Shown: positions 9,972-21,112 of the stretch, piece by piece
How positions within the stretch are numbered: position 1 is the first letter of the stretch
How the letters are laid out: each line of letters begins with the position of its first letter
Assembly: GCA_026122225.1 (NCBI GenBank)
Contig: JANEZZ010001871.1
Span: forward strand, 186,001 to 250,000
DNA from: Heloderma charlesbogerti
Lineage: Eukaryota > Chordata > Lepidosauria > Squamata > Helodermatidae
Length of the DNA stretch: 64,000 nucleotides
Direction: 5' to 3'
The notes under the pieces: model-generated
What the model saw: the letters and a program-made list of their open reading frames with translations, nothing else
Told to the model about the DNA's origin: nothing
The model's database searches: none
Position numbers and translations under genes: made by a program

Positions 9972-10060
9972 TTCATTTCATTTCATCTCATCTCATCTCA
10001 TTTATTACGTTTCTGTACCACCCAATATCCAAAGCTCTCTGGGTGGTTTACAAAGATTAA
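9972..10060 (-). repeat. TTTCA/TCTCA repeat and L2 3'-end fragment
   Basis: Short TTTCA and TCTCA units precede 'ctgtaccacccaatatcc' and 'aaagctctctgggtggttt', which match the 3' end of the L2 at 22760-22800 in reverse complement. Only the terminal ~60 bp is present. Confidence 0.65.
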
Positions 10061-10592
10061 AGCCCTAGCCTCATCTGGAGTACTGTATCCAGTTCTGGGC
10101 ACCACACTTTAAGAAGGATGCAGACAAACTGGAGAGGGTTCAGGGGAGGGCAACGAAGATGATCAGGGGACTGGAAACAAAGCCCTGTGAGGAGAGAATG
10201 AAAGAACTGGGCATGTTTAGCCTTGAGAAGAGAAGACTGAGGGGAGATAGGATAGCTCTCTTCAAGTACTTGAAAGGTTGTCACAGAGAGGAAGGCCAGG
10301 ATCCGTTCTTGATCATCCCAGAGCGCAGGACACAGAATAATGGGCTCAAGTTACAGGAAGCCAGATTCCGGCTGAACATCAGGAAAAACTTCCTGACTGT
10401 TAGAGCAATACGACAATGGAACCAATGACCTAGGAAGGTGGTGAGCTCTCCCACACTAGAGGCATTCAAGATGAGGCTGGACAGCCATCTGTCGGGGATG
10501 CTCTGACTTGGATTCCTGCATTGAGCAGGGGGTTGGACTCAATAGTCTTATAGGCCCCTTCCACCCCTACTATCCTATGATTCTATGATATA
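10061..10592 (+). mobile_element. CR1 LINE, 5'-truncated
   Basis: It begins in the C-terminal part of the reverse transcriptase protein (SSGVLYP-type region, 'cctcatctggagtactg') and runs to the CR1 end made of 'attctatgat' repeats. The deduced peptide includes [40 protein letters not shown] and [17 protein letters not shown], and closely matches the copy at 39335-39852. A TGA replaces the codon after WNQ at about 10426, and other stops follow, so it is dead. CR1 elements are usually cut short at the 5' end, as here. Confidence 0.85.
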
Positions 10593-10669
10593 ATAGAATG
10601 GAATAGTATAAACCCAGTTAAAAACATAATGCTTTTAAATAGTCAATAACAGCAGTAACAAGCAATAAA

Positions 10670-10914
10670 TTGATTGATTGATTGATTGCATTTATACCCC
10701 ACCTTTTTTCCTCTTGCAAGGAACCCAAGGCGGCTTACATTATCATCCTCCTCTCCATTTTATCCTCACAACAACAACCCTGCGAGGTGGGTTGGGCTGA
10801 GAGTCTGTGACTGGCCCAAAGTCACCCAGTGAGCTTCCCTGGCCGAGTGGGGACTAGAACCCGGATCTCCCAGCTCCTAGTCCAACACTCTTGCCACTAC
10901 ACCACACTGGCTCT
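10670..10914 (-). mobile_element. tRNA-derived SINE (MIR-like)
   Basis: GATT repeats mark the 3' tail. The body reads 'gtgactggcccaaagtcac' and 'aacccggatctcccag' and ends with 'accacactggctct', the reverse complement of a tRNA-like head (compare the forward copy at 13682). The central part resembles the MIR/CORE-SINE type. Related copies: 18507, 54780 and 58455. Confidence 0.75.
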
Positions 10915-11289
10915 GCTGGCCTCCCTCTCCCTCACAGGCATTACAAGAGCGGCAGTGGCAGCGGCATCCGTGGCTAAGACCATGAAAAAGTGAGGATGGG
11001 GAGCGGCTGGCAGCTTCCCCGCAAGTGTGCAAGTTTGTACATGGCTCTAATTGGAGCACATCATGTAACATGACAGAATTAGATTAATTTTGTGGGGACA
11101 GTTCCCACTTCTGAGGGGATCAAGGCTGCCAAGTTTCTGATGAATAGGTGCAGGGGATTTTGTGCAAGAGCAGCCTTTACATTTTGAGGGTATCCAAAAA
11201 GGACATACTTATCCCCCTATCTTCTTTGTGGGCCATTCTTTTGAAAATGACAGACAGCATAGAGGTGACCCTATGCAGAAAACTGCAGC

Positions 11290-11474
11290 ATCTCCAAAGG
11301 ATAGGAGTCCTGAAATTTGGGGGCTGTTTAGTCGCAAATCAGCTGTCCAGCCGCAAATACAGGGTGGCTGAAGCGTGGAGGGGACAATCCCCTCTGCGCT
11401 TCTCCTGCCCTGCATTGGATAGGTGGTCACCTCCAAGTTCAGAGGCGGCTGCCTATCCCCATAGGATTGTGCCC
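11290..11474 (-). mobile_element. Harbinger-like MITE, one end preserved
   Basis: The right end 'ataggattgtgccc' is followed by TTA (11475-11477). The interior ('cctgccctgcattggatag', 'ttcagaggcggctgcctat') is the reverse complement of the element at 19366-19460. The left end is not recognisable. Confidence 0.55.
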
Positions 11475-11483
11475 TTAGTGCAG

Positions 11484-11583
11484 GAGATGCCCTGGAGGTT
11501 AATGGTGTCATCTAAAGGGCCTGCAAACATCCATGTGTGAGCAATCTCAATAGCAGGATAAAAGCTCCATGTGAAGAAGCCCC
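11484..11583 (-). repeat. Dispersed MITE-like repeat, family with 44706
   Basis: 'ggtgtcatctaaagggcc', 'gcaggataaaagctcc' and 'gtgaagaagcccc' are the reverse complement of the start of the repeat at 44706-44815. Non-coding. Confidence 0.55.
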
Positions 11584-11840
11584 ATGCTGCTGTTGCCCCT
11601 GGAGTTGTAGCACCAAGTGCTACAACTACTGCGTCTGACTGTAGTGCCTATTATTCTGCAGACCAGATTCTTAATTTTCTTGTCTGCTTGCTGCGTTGAA
11701 CAGGCTGAAACTGATCTCCACAATCTGCCTGTTGCCTCTGCCATGTCCAGGTTGACCAGTGGAGATTCTGCTGTCTACCTTTGGGCTTCCGCCCTACCTG
11801 CTATGTGACAAAAAAATGAAGAGTCCGGTGGCACCTTACG

Positions 11841-11957
11841 GCAGCCTTCCCCAACCTAGTGCCCTCTAGATGTTTCCAACTGCAACACCCATCATCCCGG
11901 ACAATTGGCCAGTCTGGCTGGGGCTGATGGGTATTGGAGTCCAAAACATCTGGAGGG
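11841..11957. repeat. Short palindromic interspersed repeat
   Basis: 'ccttccccaacctagtgcc' and 'ctctagatgttt' on the left face 'ggagtccaaaacatctgg' on the right, with 'gctggggctgatggg' in the middle. Same family as 51321-51424. It is preceded at 11812-11840 by 'aatgaagagtccggtggc', a scrap of another reptile repeat. Confidence 0.6.
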
Positions 11958-12048
11958 AATGAGCTTTGGTGTGTTCATGTGTGAAGCAGAGAGAAATGCA
12001 TGATTCTGGGCATTACTCTTGCTCAGGCTGTCATCCAGTAGCTCAGAT

Positions 12049-12125
12049 AACAAAAATAAGGGTAATCCACGTATCATGAAACAAAACTCTTTCAGCACCC
12101 CTACCCCATTTATGGTTTTTAAAGT
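12049..12125 (-). repeat. Inverted duplicate of 8671-8746
   Basis: See the entry at 8671. The match begins and ends abruptly with unrelated flanks. Confidence 0.8.
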
Positions 12126-12898
12126 CATCCAGTACTAAATGATCAATTCACTGCAGACCTTCTCTAAACTATGATAGTATTAATAAGGTTGTTTCCTATC
12201 CATTTTTATGGAATCCACTCAGTGCTATGATATCTGCCCACTTCTGAAATCTCCGTCAGTGGACTGTAATATAAAAAAATCTGTTGCAACACCTAAAGCA
12301 AACATGTCCTATCTTTCATGCACTTCCTCACACAGGACATCTGGAATATAAATACTGCTACTGACCTTTGGTTTACTTTGATTCCAGGGACTGAATACAA
12401 TGGAAATAACTTTCAGGGTTGTTTTTTTTTAGTGGCATTTGAGAATATATTTTAACAAATTTGTTAATGTGACACAACTCTTTTACCCCTGTTACTAAAT
12501 ATTAGATATATCACTGTGAAAGAAAAATAGTTCTGGAGAGCAGGAGGATACAGTACTGTTAAATACTAGGGGCACAACCCCGAAAACATTAGTCATCATA
12601 ACTAAGGTCTCATTCACACATACAAGAGATAAAGGGCTAAACCTGTTTCTGGACTGTACCACTTCAGATTACAAGTGGAAGATCACATAGGTGAAAGCTT
12701 CTCCATGCAAACACACCTCTCTGAATATAGAAAACTAGCATATCAGGGAGAAGGTTTGTAGCTTAGTCTTCTCCTGACATTCTAATTAGTTATGTGTGGG
12801 GATTTTTTTTCATGCAGAATCTGAAGAATCTACTATCTAGGAACAGGTTGGCCTCTCCATCTGCTGTTTGTCTGAACCAGGCCTTAAACTGGATTTAC

Positions 12899-12981
12899 AA
12901 TGCAATCCTATGCATGTCTACTCAGAAATAAGTCTCACTGAACTTTATGGGACATCCTTCCATGCATAGTATTGCAGCCTT
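12899..12981. repeat. Short palindromic MITE ('gcaatcctatgca' type)
   Basis: 'tgcaatcctatgcatgtct' on the left faces 'catgcatagtattgcagcc' on the right, followed by TTA. Same family as 20454-20577. Confidence 0.5.
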
Positions 12982-12983
12982 AA

Positions 12984-13318
12984 AAGGTAAAGGTGTCCCC
13001 AGTCAGTCATGTCCAACTCTAGGGGGTGGTGCTCATCTCCATTTCTAAGCCGAAGAGCCAGCACTGTCCAAAGACGCTTCCGTGGTCATGTGGCCGGCAT
13101 GACTGAACACCGAGGTGCACGGAACGCTGTTACCTTTCCCGCCAAAGCAGTACCTATTTATGTACTTGCAATTTCTTGCTTTCGAACTGCTAGGTTGGCA
13201 GGAGCTGGGACTGAAGACGGGAGCTCACTCCGTCACACAGCACTCGGGTCTCGAACTGCTGACCTGCCGACCTTCCGGTCTGCAGTTCAGCGTCTTAACC
13301 ACTAAGCCACCGGGGCCC
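12984..13318 (-). mobile_element. SINE of the Sauria type (tRNA head, BovB-like tail)
   Basis: On the minus strand the sequence starts with a tRNA-like head ('ggtggcttagtggttaag', then 'cagttcgagaccc', box A- and box B-like), has a body with 'ccacatgaccacggaagc', and ends in 'tggacatgactgactgggg' plus acctttacctt, similar to BovB 3' ends. A tRNA-head, RTE-tail SINE is characteristic of squamates. RNA polymerase III would transcribe such an element and BovB machinery would mobilise it. No clear target duplication was found. Confidence 0.8.
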
Positions 13319-13681
13319 TTAGTTGCAACTAAATCCCATCCCATTGCTTTCAATGGGATTTGCTCATGCCTAATCTTTGCTGGATTAGCCCCCACATCAT
13401 CCAATTAAGTTAGAAGAAAGGCTTCCGTTAACAGCTGGGGGGGGTATGGGGGGTCCAGCAAATTGGGAGGGGAGGGGTAATGCTTCCTCACCAGCTGCAA
13501 TCCCCCTTGAAAAATCACCCTTGCATGGCAATTAAACAAATAAAGAAATCTTCCATTGGCATCAATAGACACTCAGGGCTCTGGGGGTCCTGGAAACAGA
13601 ATCAGAACCAGGGCTCCCAAACAAGTGTGTATAGGACTGTAGCCTGACTAAAACTATCTGTGGCTTTTGCATATCTCTATT

Positions 13682-13832
13682 GAGAGCCAGTGTGGTGTAG
13701 TGGATACTAGGGTGCTAGACTTCACATTCCTGCTTAGTCATGTAACTCAGTGGATGACTTTGGACCAGTCACTACCTCTCAGCCAAGCCTACCTCACAAG
13801 GCTGTTGCAAGGATAACGTTAGATAATCCAAT
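13682..13832 (+). mobile_element. tRNA-derived SINE (MIR-like), plus orientation
   Basis: The tRNA-like head 'gagccagtgtggtgtagtgg' is followed by 'gatgactttggaccagtca' and 'cacaaggctgttgcaagga', the forward form of the SINEs at 10670 and 18507. The tail is lost. Confidence 0.7.
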
Positions 13833-15735
13833 ATACCGATTAGCAAGCAGAGACAGACCTGGAAAAATGCTAGAAAATGTGTTTTAATTACATTTCATGA
13901 GCTTCATCAGAGGCAATGTTCACTTATCTCCCGAGTAAGGAATCATTTTTCCTTTCGAGACAACATCAAAACTGGCTGGTGTTGCCTTCCTCTTCCCCCT
14001 CAATAATCCTACTAAAGTCCTTGCTGGAAAGGTATGATAAAAACATGATGAGCAAATAAACTGAGCTTCCTGAATATCAAATATGAACAATTGGCTTAAA
14101 TTTGAAAAAAAGAGAGAAACATAAAATAAAGCAGATAAGAACTTGCTCAATGATCTAAGTAAATTGATTGCTAATTCTTAGGTAACGAAAAGAGATGTCT
14201 GATCAACAGTATTGAATTAAGTGTTATTTGAGGAAACATCCAATATCAGACTAATACTAGAATTTGATGGAATGATATCATGAAATTACTTGCTTGGGGT
14301 TTTTTTAATGTTTAATACAAGTACTTTTGCTTCGTTACCAAGGAGATAAATCAATTACAGGAGAATAGAGAATGAGGAGAAGATAAATCCATTTTGCTGC
14401 ATAATTCCCAATTTAGAACTTCAAATTCCTCAGAATAGGTGTGTCCCTTTAAAAAGAATAATATAGAGAGACAGAGTGCATATCAATAAAACTAAACATA
14501 ATGTCTCAAAAGGCAAGTCTTTTTTTCTCTACTAACCATCCTGCATATACAGAATGGTAGAAATATTAGTTCCCTATTGTTTAGTGCAAAATGAGCACTT
14601 TAGAAGAATTGGAGATATAAATCAATGTCATAAAAGGGGCTATATGAGAAAGAAAGCAAAATGAAATCTGACATCTAACTTGCAAAACAAAACCAAATAG
14701 ATACTGTGAGAAATCTCAGCTACTAAAATCTGTGACACGTTGCTATTTCTGCTGTGGTGGATGGTGTCAAGGAAACAGTTTTTGAATCAGATTTGTATCT
14801 CTATGGCTTGTTTGCCCATGTATTTCAATCTTGCCTTGATTCCCTGTAACCTTTCCCCCTACCTTTATTTGTCTTCTGCGCATTTTGTCAGAGATAAAAT
14901 AGTAATTCAGTGGATGTCATGTACAAAATGAAAAGGAGAAGTATAAAATCCCCTAGCTTCCCAGAATGGCAATGATTAGAGCGAGAGCTAAATGAAACTA
15001 TATTATAAGCAATTATAACATTTATCTATTATTTATCTTTTGTTTATGTTGCTACATTTATCTGACAAAATTAAAGATTGTGCTGGCATTTCCGCAGCAG
15101 ATGAGTGTTCTGTTTTGCTCATCTATTGCGTAGAGTTGATAGATAAATACATGAGCACAGATTCCAAAGTGGCCTGTTTATCAGTACATTTACCAAACCC
15201 CTTTTCTTCTTCTCTAAAAGTATATGTTAATAATCTGTTATGAAACCTTTCCTTAGTAAACAAAGCTATTTGAAATACTTTTGTTACAAAGAACACAGTG
15301 GTTACAAGCCAGTAAAATCCATATTCGTGGTTCTCCTCTTGTGAAAAAGCATAATGGGGGCTACTCCCAAAGACCCAGGGCTGACAGCTCATCTTTCACA
15401 GAGGCCATATTTTCATCCACTGCACTGGCTCCGCCCAATAAATAGCTCACTCCAATGCCAACTTGAAAACACAGACAAATGGATCTTTAACCCTCCCTGC
15501 ACCAGCGTGAAAAAGCTCTATCAAGAATTCTCTCCTTCATTACCTCAGTACTTACTCATGTTTGTCTGCATTTTCGGTCACTCGTGGGGCTGCATTTAGG
15601 GACACCTAAGAATTAAATTCAGTCTGCATTTTTGAGTGAGCCAACCTGATTCATACCTCCCCAAACTAATGTGAGGGTCAGAATTACTTACCCATCTGAT
15701 TTCTCACTTCTCTGAATTTGGCAAGAGTTTTCAGC
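13833..15735. other. Longest unique-looking stretch; no gene recognised
   Basis: About 1.9 kb of A/T-rich DNA without recognisable transposon ends, SINE boxes or tandem repeats. Short frames such as 13920-14150 (minus), 15123-15392 (minus) and 15040-15243 (plus) have no domain features. It is the best candidate here for old host sequence, possibly with conserved non-coding elements. Confidence 0.35.
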
Positions 15736-15885
15736 TTTAAAATATGTATTTTATGCCAAAGGCATATTTTATACCAAAATACATATAGGAAGGCGTATTT
15801 TACAGTAACATATACAAATGCATATTTTACATCAAAATGTGTATGAAATGTGCATCTGACGCTAAAATGCATATAAAATTAATTT
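15736..15885. repeat. Degenerate A/T-rich tandem repeat
   Basis: Variants of 'gcatattttataccaaaat' recur about six times with imperfect spacing of roughly 22-30 bp. The opposite strand has an open frame (62 codons) that is only a translation of the repeat. Confidence 0.55.
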
Positions 15886-15910
15886 TCCCACCATTCCCCC
15901 CCCCCCCAAA

Positions 15911-16300
15911 TAAAGGACAGTATCCAATCCAATGTGACACTGCCACAAATGCAAATTATCTTCTACATTGCACTGGCGTAAATGACCTCATGCAACACCA
16001 ATAGTGTTTCCTGGCGCAATAGATTTCCTTGGAAAACCCATTGCACCAGCAAAGGCTATTGGCGTTGCGCGAGAAGTCCTTTACAACAGCGCAACATAAC
16101 TCAGTTAGTTGTGGTGTCACATTGCATCCTGCCCATTTGCCGAATAATGGAGAAGCAGGAAAGAACAGATTTGTGAAGGAATGCATGCAAAACAGTACCA
16201 GCCACAATGTCTTTTTTTTTTTTTTTACTTGTCCCAGCGTTGGTGTATTAAAAGCAGGTACCCATGCCAGAACCATTGTACACAGGGTGCCAAGGAAGAT
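15911..16300. repeat. Probable MITE with 'cagtatccaa' end, one end seen
   Basis: The left end 'ggacagtatccaatcc' resembles the ends of the elements at 30260 and 37521, and the interior has inverted phrases (such as 'tggcgcaatagatttcc' and 'ggcgttgcgcg'). The right end is not recognisable. A run of T at about 16208-16226 lies inside. Confidence 0.4.
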
Positions 16301-16785
16301 GTGGGTGGATGCCACTCTCACAAATGACCTTGAAGGTCATTTTTAAGGTCATATATAACTGCATGTCATGAGTTAGGCTACTTCTGGGGAAACCATCACA
16401 ACTTTAAACATACCATACACCAAAATGAAGGTAAGGAAAATCAATCTTTGATGGGTGAGGTGCTACAAGGGCTCAGCTAACAAAAACACCAGAAATTATG
16501 GAAAAACATTGGCTTCTGCCTGCTGTACCATTTTAGCCATCCCCACAGCTGCTTCAGGCCTATTACATATCTGTTAGCTAACTCATTTCCTATAACTTGA
16601 TGCATGGTTGCCTCTTTGTCACCTTCTAAGAAAATATACAGGAGTTCTTAGGGAGGGGCAAAGGTGTATACAAGTTTCCCCCCAGACCTCAGATGTTCCA
16701 TCTGCTACTTTGCTTCTGAATCTCTGAGCCATGCAGATCTCAGGGCAAATGGCTGCTGCAGCAGCAGTGGGTGAGGCTTCCTCAA
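16301..16785. other. No recognised feature
   Basis: Nothing beyond short spurious frames was recognised. Confidence 0.35.
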
Positions 16786-17150
16786 CCAGCTGTGCTGGTT
16801 CCATGTTTTGAGGGCCCTTGGGCAAGATACCTTCAATGGGCCCCCTCCCTCAGTGAGTCTACATTCTCACCATCATTGTCACCAGCTGCTGTTGCTCCTC
16901 ATCCTCTTTCTCATCATTACTGCCACTTGTTTGCTTGACAGCAAGACAGCCAGTGAGCAAGGAGGCTGTGGCATCCACTGCTCCCTTTCTCACCACTATC
17001 ATAGCCTTGGCCAGAGTGAGAGGCAGGTGAACAAGCAGACTGCAATGGTGAAGAGAAGGAGCAACTCCAGGGGGCTCTTCTCAGTGGGCCCTTGGCAGCA
17101 TGTGGGCCCTCAGCCCAACCATGCCTACCTTAGATGCCAGTCCTGTCACA
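16786..17150 (-). repeat. Dispersed repeat, family with 33656-34017
   Basis: 'gagggcccttgggcaagat', 'gtgagaggcaggtgaacaa' and 'accatgcctaccttagatg' are reverse complements of phrases at 33656-34000. About 360 bp is shared. Open frames on both strands are due to low stop content, not to genes. Confidence 0.6.
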
Positions 17151-17290
17151 TGAGCTGCCACTGCCATATCTGTCAGTTTCGGTTCCTGGTGGCAGATGCA
17201 AGAAGCACTGCGGCAGCAAAGGCGTTTACAAGCTTCCACCAGTCCTCAGATGTTCCAGTGGCTGCTCTGCTTCTGAATCTTTGAGCCACA

Positions 17291-17752
17291 GCCGGACTCA
17301 GAGGTGAATGACCCAGCCTGGAAATGGCTGTCAGAGTAGCCAAGTGTTAGTCCCTCATAGGACATGACTTCATTACTCAGGCTACTGCCGATCTTTCAGT
17401 TTACATGTCCCTTTGATATTGTTTTAGCTTCTGGCTGCGATTTTTTTGACATGTTAATAGCCCAGAAAATGGTTGCTTGGGAGACAGTGACTATATGTTT
17501 CATTCAGAAGGTCACACACATACCAGCTCAGGGGAGGAGGCCAATGTAAGCAGGTGTGTATTTCTAGAGGAGCTGCAAATGTTGCCCCTTGTGTGCATAG
17601 TATCTAAGGCCAACCAAGTTATTTTGGCACCTGAGGCAAAAAAAAAAGTCCACGTAAAAATACAACAATAATAAATTAAATAACTAACACATTTACTGTC
17701 TTTTCATGATGCCCAAAATTCGCTGCATGAAGTAGCACTTTGGAACAGGGAG

Positions 17753-17758
<6 letters not shown>
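17291..17758. other. No gene; scrap of dispersed repeat at 17600-17700
   Basis: 'ggcacctgaggcaaaaaa' and 'aataaattaaataactaac' recur at 36490-36540 ('aataaattaaataactaac'), marking a dispersed family. No gene recognised. Confidence 0.4.

Positions 17759-17791
<33 letters not shown>
17759..17791. repeat. GA microsatellite
   Basis: About 16 GA units. Confidence 0.95.
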
Positions 17792-17793
<2 letters not shown>

Positions 17794-18506
17794 TACCGAG
17801 AGTTGGTTGAGGCTGATGCGCCTTGTGATTGTGGGGCCTCTTGCCTGGGATCTAATGTGGAGTAGTAGATTTGCTGCCTGATAGGGCTACTTCCTGTTTG
17901 CCTCTGTTTATGCTCTACTTGTACATTTGTAAATAAAGCCGATATTACAAAAACACCATAAATCTCCAGGGCTGTCTCCTCCAAAGCAAACCAAACCCAG
18001 GTCACGTTACCCCTGGAACGTCTCACTGCTTGGGGAAGTGTGGGATGCGCAGCACAATTGTTTGTTGTACAGTACTTTGGATCTGTTCCAGCATTATTTT
18101 CTATGTGTTGTGGGGAAGAAGCGAAATACATCAAAGAGGCTGAAACAAGGTCATATAGGAATTAATAGCCAGGGGGGCTGTGTCAAATCCAAATATGACC
18201 TGCTTATTCTTTTAAGACTTCTTCCAACAATTGTTTGCACACGCAGCATCCCTTATCTCCATCATCCAGGTCAGGCAGAAAACCGCTACAGCATTAGCAA
18301 ACATCTCCGACTAATTTAGGAAGGGTGACTCTCCCTCCCCTCCCAAAGATTTTGCTCAGTTCATCCATCAATTTATCTATCTGTCCATTTATTTTTAACA
18401 CTAATAAGAATACTTAGCATTAATATAGCAAGGCCTGACTGTTCAAAGTGCTATGCATGCACTGCATACATTATCTCAGTAATCCTTATGAAACCCCTTC
18501 AAGATA
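17792..18506. other. No recognised feature
   Basis: The long minus-strand frame over 17676-18134 contains the translated GA repeat (Ser-Leu run) and lacks any domain. Confidence 0.35.
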
Positions 18507-18762
18507 GTTTGTTTGTTTGTTTGTTTGTTTATTGCATTTATATCCCGCATTTTTCCTCTTGCAAGGAACCCAAGGCAGCATACATAATCCTCCTCCTCCC
18601 TGCATTTTACCTTCACAACAACAACCCTGTGAGGTAGGTTGGTCTGACAGTCTGTGACTGGCCCAAAGTCACCCAGTGAGCTTCCATGGCCAAGTGGGGA
18701 CTAGAACCTGGATCTCCCAGCTCCCAGGTGAACACTCTCCCCGCTACACCACGCTGGCTCTC
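18507..18762 (-). mobile_element. tRNA-derived SINE (MIR-like) with GTTT tail
   Basis: A GTTT microsatellite (about 18507-18533) forms the tail. The body matches the SINE at 10670 ('ttcctcttgcaaggaaccc', 'gactggcccaaagtcaccc') and ends with the head 'accacgctggctct'. Confidence 0.8.
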
Positions 18763-18870
18763 AACATTCAACAGTTCAACATTCTCACCACTGCACTGCA
18801 GATGGAGTGCTGAGCTGCCATTTGAACCAAGGGCGCACTGATTCACAGCTCACCCTGAGTACCACAATGC

Positions 18871-18930
18871 CACCCTTTCCCAAATTGGATGTCCTCCAGA
18901 TGTGTCGGACTACAACTCCCATCACATATT
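18871..18930. repeat. Half of the short palindromic repeat
   Basis: 'ccctttcccaaattggatg' and 'gactacaactcccatca' match the left half of the family seen at 11841 and 51321. Confidence 0.5.
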
Positions 18931-19086
18931 GGGGAGCAAGCCCTAATTAATTCAGTGGGTCTTACCGCTGAGTAAACCTGCAGAGGACCAATATATTTTA
19001 CTGCTCATTGGGAAAGTATCTACAACATTTTATCTTTCAGCAGATAATGTGACATTATTCACCCTTCCCCCCAAAAAAGGTGTGCT

Positions 19087-19362
19087 TAGCCTGGCCATTT
19101 TTGTTTTGGAGAAAAAGCAGCCACTGGCCCCCAGTTTGGAACGTGCTCCTGACCCAGATCGGGGCTCTGCATTGGTTTTGTGCTGAAAATTGCCCCTTCC
19201 TGGGTGCTCTTTACCTCCATATAGCACATTTGGGAGCAAACAGCAGCTAGGGAGGGGGGAATTTTCAACAGGAAAATTGTGTAGTGCCCTAATCTAGATC
19301 AGAGACATGTTCAGGATCAGGGCCCCATAGCTGCTTTTTCTCCAAAATAAAAGTGGCCAGGT
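19087..19362. repeat. Inverted-repeat element next to a Harbinger-like MITE
   Basis: 'cctggccatttttgttttgg' and gagaaaaagcagc (from 19090) face 'gctgctttttctccaaaat' and 'aaaagtggccagg' (to 19361). The arms are about 35 bp. Probably a small DNA transposon abutting the element at 19366. Confidence 0.6.
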
Positions 19363-19365
19363 TAA

Positions 19366-19793
19366 GGGAGCAATCCTATCTGGGTCAACAGTCGCCTCTG
19401 AGCCTGGGGGCGACCGCCTATCCAGTGCAGGGCGGGAGGAGTGGTGAGGAGCGGATCTCCTCTTCGCTCCCAGCTTTCACTGTTAGACAGCCGATTTCAG
19501 CTGTCTAGCCGTGGGACCTCCGAGTGCAGGAAGCGGCAGCCAGAGATGTGTCGTACCGGCATTTCCAACCTCCCCGGCCCGGCCCCAGGAATGCCCCATT
19601 TTTGCCGCTCCATGCTGCTCTTACGAGTGCGGAGCACGTGGCCAATCCGTGCTGCCTATGAAGCCGCATGGGAGGGTGTGGGGGTCGGTTTTCTGGGAAC
19701 CAACCTCGGAGTGTGGGCTCCAAGGTTGGTTCCCAGGAACCTACTTATCCTATGGCTGTCTAGCCACTGACTAGCAGCCATAGGATTGCACCC
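19366..19793. mobile_element. Harbinger-like MITE with TAA target site
   Basis: A 428-bp element with ends GGGAGCAATCCTAT and ATAGGATTGCACCC, flanked by TAA on both sides (19363-19365, 19794-19796). TWA duplications and GGG-type ends fit PIF/Harbinger. The interior is G/C-rich and non-coding; frames here are by-products. It is the best-preserved member of a family seen at 7544, 11290, 20454, 21113 and 26307. Confidence 0.75.
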
Positions 19794-19796
19794 TAA

Positions 19797-20450
19797 GCAT
19801 ACTTTTCTAAAAGCGTGAATACCACCACATGTAATTTGACCCTGTGACAGTTACACACCAGAACCAAAATGTCCTAAAAAAATAAGTGTGTGTGCCTGCA
19901 AATTGAAATTGCATCCCTTTGCAACAAAGCTAAACTAAACCTTAAGTTGATTAATCAACCAAATCATACTGATGACATCTTACAGCCCTGCCTTTAATGG
20001 GTTCAGATTGCATAATGTGTGTCTTCTTTGCAAGCTATAATCGGCAGACAAGATTTCTCCATTAGCTTCCTTTCACTGAACATTCCCAATTCCAACTAAT
20101 TTAATGTGCTGCAATGGATGCATGGAAAGAATTGATAGGTATTATGGACAAAGTATGGATTGGGACAAAGAGCATGAAAATAATGTATTTGCAGGGACTC
20201 ACTGTGCAGCGTTGACACTGGTCTCTGTACTGTTTAACGAAAGTACTAAAATTAGAAATGAGTATAGTATTTAGTTCTAAATGAAAATAAAGAGTTACAG
20301 AAAAGAGCTGAAGGAAATACAATATTGGTAGACTGGGTCTGAGACTCTGTGAAATGTTTATTACCCAGTGAATAACAAGCTATCCATACAAAATTGATAT
20401 TTTTTAATGCGCTACAGTGTGATTTTAAATCCCATTATCCTCTAGGTGAA
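19797..20450. other. No recognised feature
   Basis: A/T-rich, unique-looking DNA. Confidence 0.35.
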
Positions 20451-20453
20451 TAA

Positions 20454-20577
20454 GGGTACAATCCTAAGCACACTTACTAGGAAGTAATAATACAATCCTA
20501 TTCATGCCTACACAGAAGTAAGCCCCACTGAGTTCAATGAAGCTTACTCCCAGGCAAGTGTGTATAGAACTGCAGCC
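20454..20577. mobile_element. Short palindromic Harbinger-like MITE
   Basis: The left end gggtacaatcctaagcac is preceded by TAA (20451-20453); the right end 'tagaactgcagcc' is followed by TTA. The arms meet around 'taagccccactgagttcaat'. The two target triplets differ, so the duplication is not proven. Confidence 0.55.
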
Positions 20578-21112
20578 TTAGAGACCAATCGTAGTCCCTA
20601 CCAGAGGCCAACTGAGGTGGCTTAGGACAGGATGTGAGTGACCCTCCACCATCGGAGAGGAGCTCCACATGCAGGGTTGCATATTTGCTGTGTCCCCCCA
20701 CCCCCAGATTGTCTGCAGAATGCTCCACAGATGTAGATTTACTGCCAGCCATGTTTCCGCCAGGTGTAGGCCCCCAAATGGGGCATTCTAGGGGAGGCAT
20801 GGGGCGACCGTGGATCCACCAGATCCAAAGTCACCTTGCTGCTCTGACACACTGCCGGATTGGGCCCCAAAACTTCGCCAGCCTTGAGATGGCATAGGTG
20901 TTTTCCCTCCCATTGGCTTCAACAGGAGGGAAAAATACAAAAAGATGTATCATTGGAATAGGAAGGGGGGGAAGCTCCCCCCCCCCCCCGCAGCGGTACC
21001 TCTGTGGCACGGATGTGGTGGTGCCTCCATGGGAGCTCTCCCCAGTATACAGGATTGCTCTGGCCATCCCTAAGAACTCAATTGGATGTACATGGTTCAG
21101 ATTGCACCTTTA
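20578..21112. other. No gene; G/C-rich low-complexity DNA
   Basis: Contains a C run around 20980-20990 and a purine-rich phrase. Frames on both strands overlap with no domain. Confidence 0.35.

Noticed and set aside
16808..17284. 158-codon frame with Ser/His/Leu-rich start
   Set aside because: Lies in a dispersed non-coding repeat also found inverted at 33656.
17676..18134. 152-codon minus frame
   Set aside because: Contains the translated GA microsatellite and has no domain.
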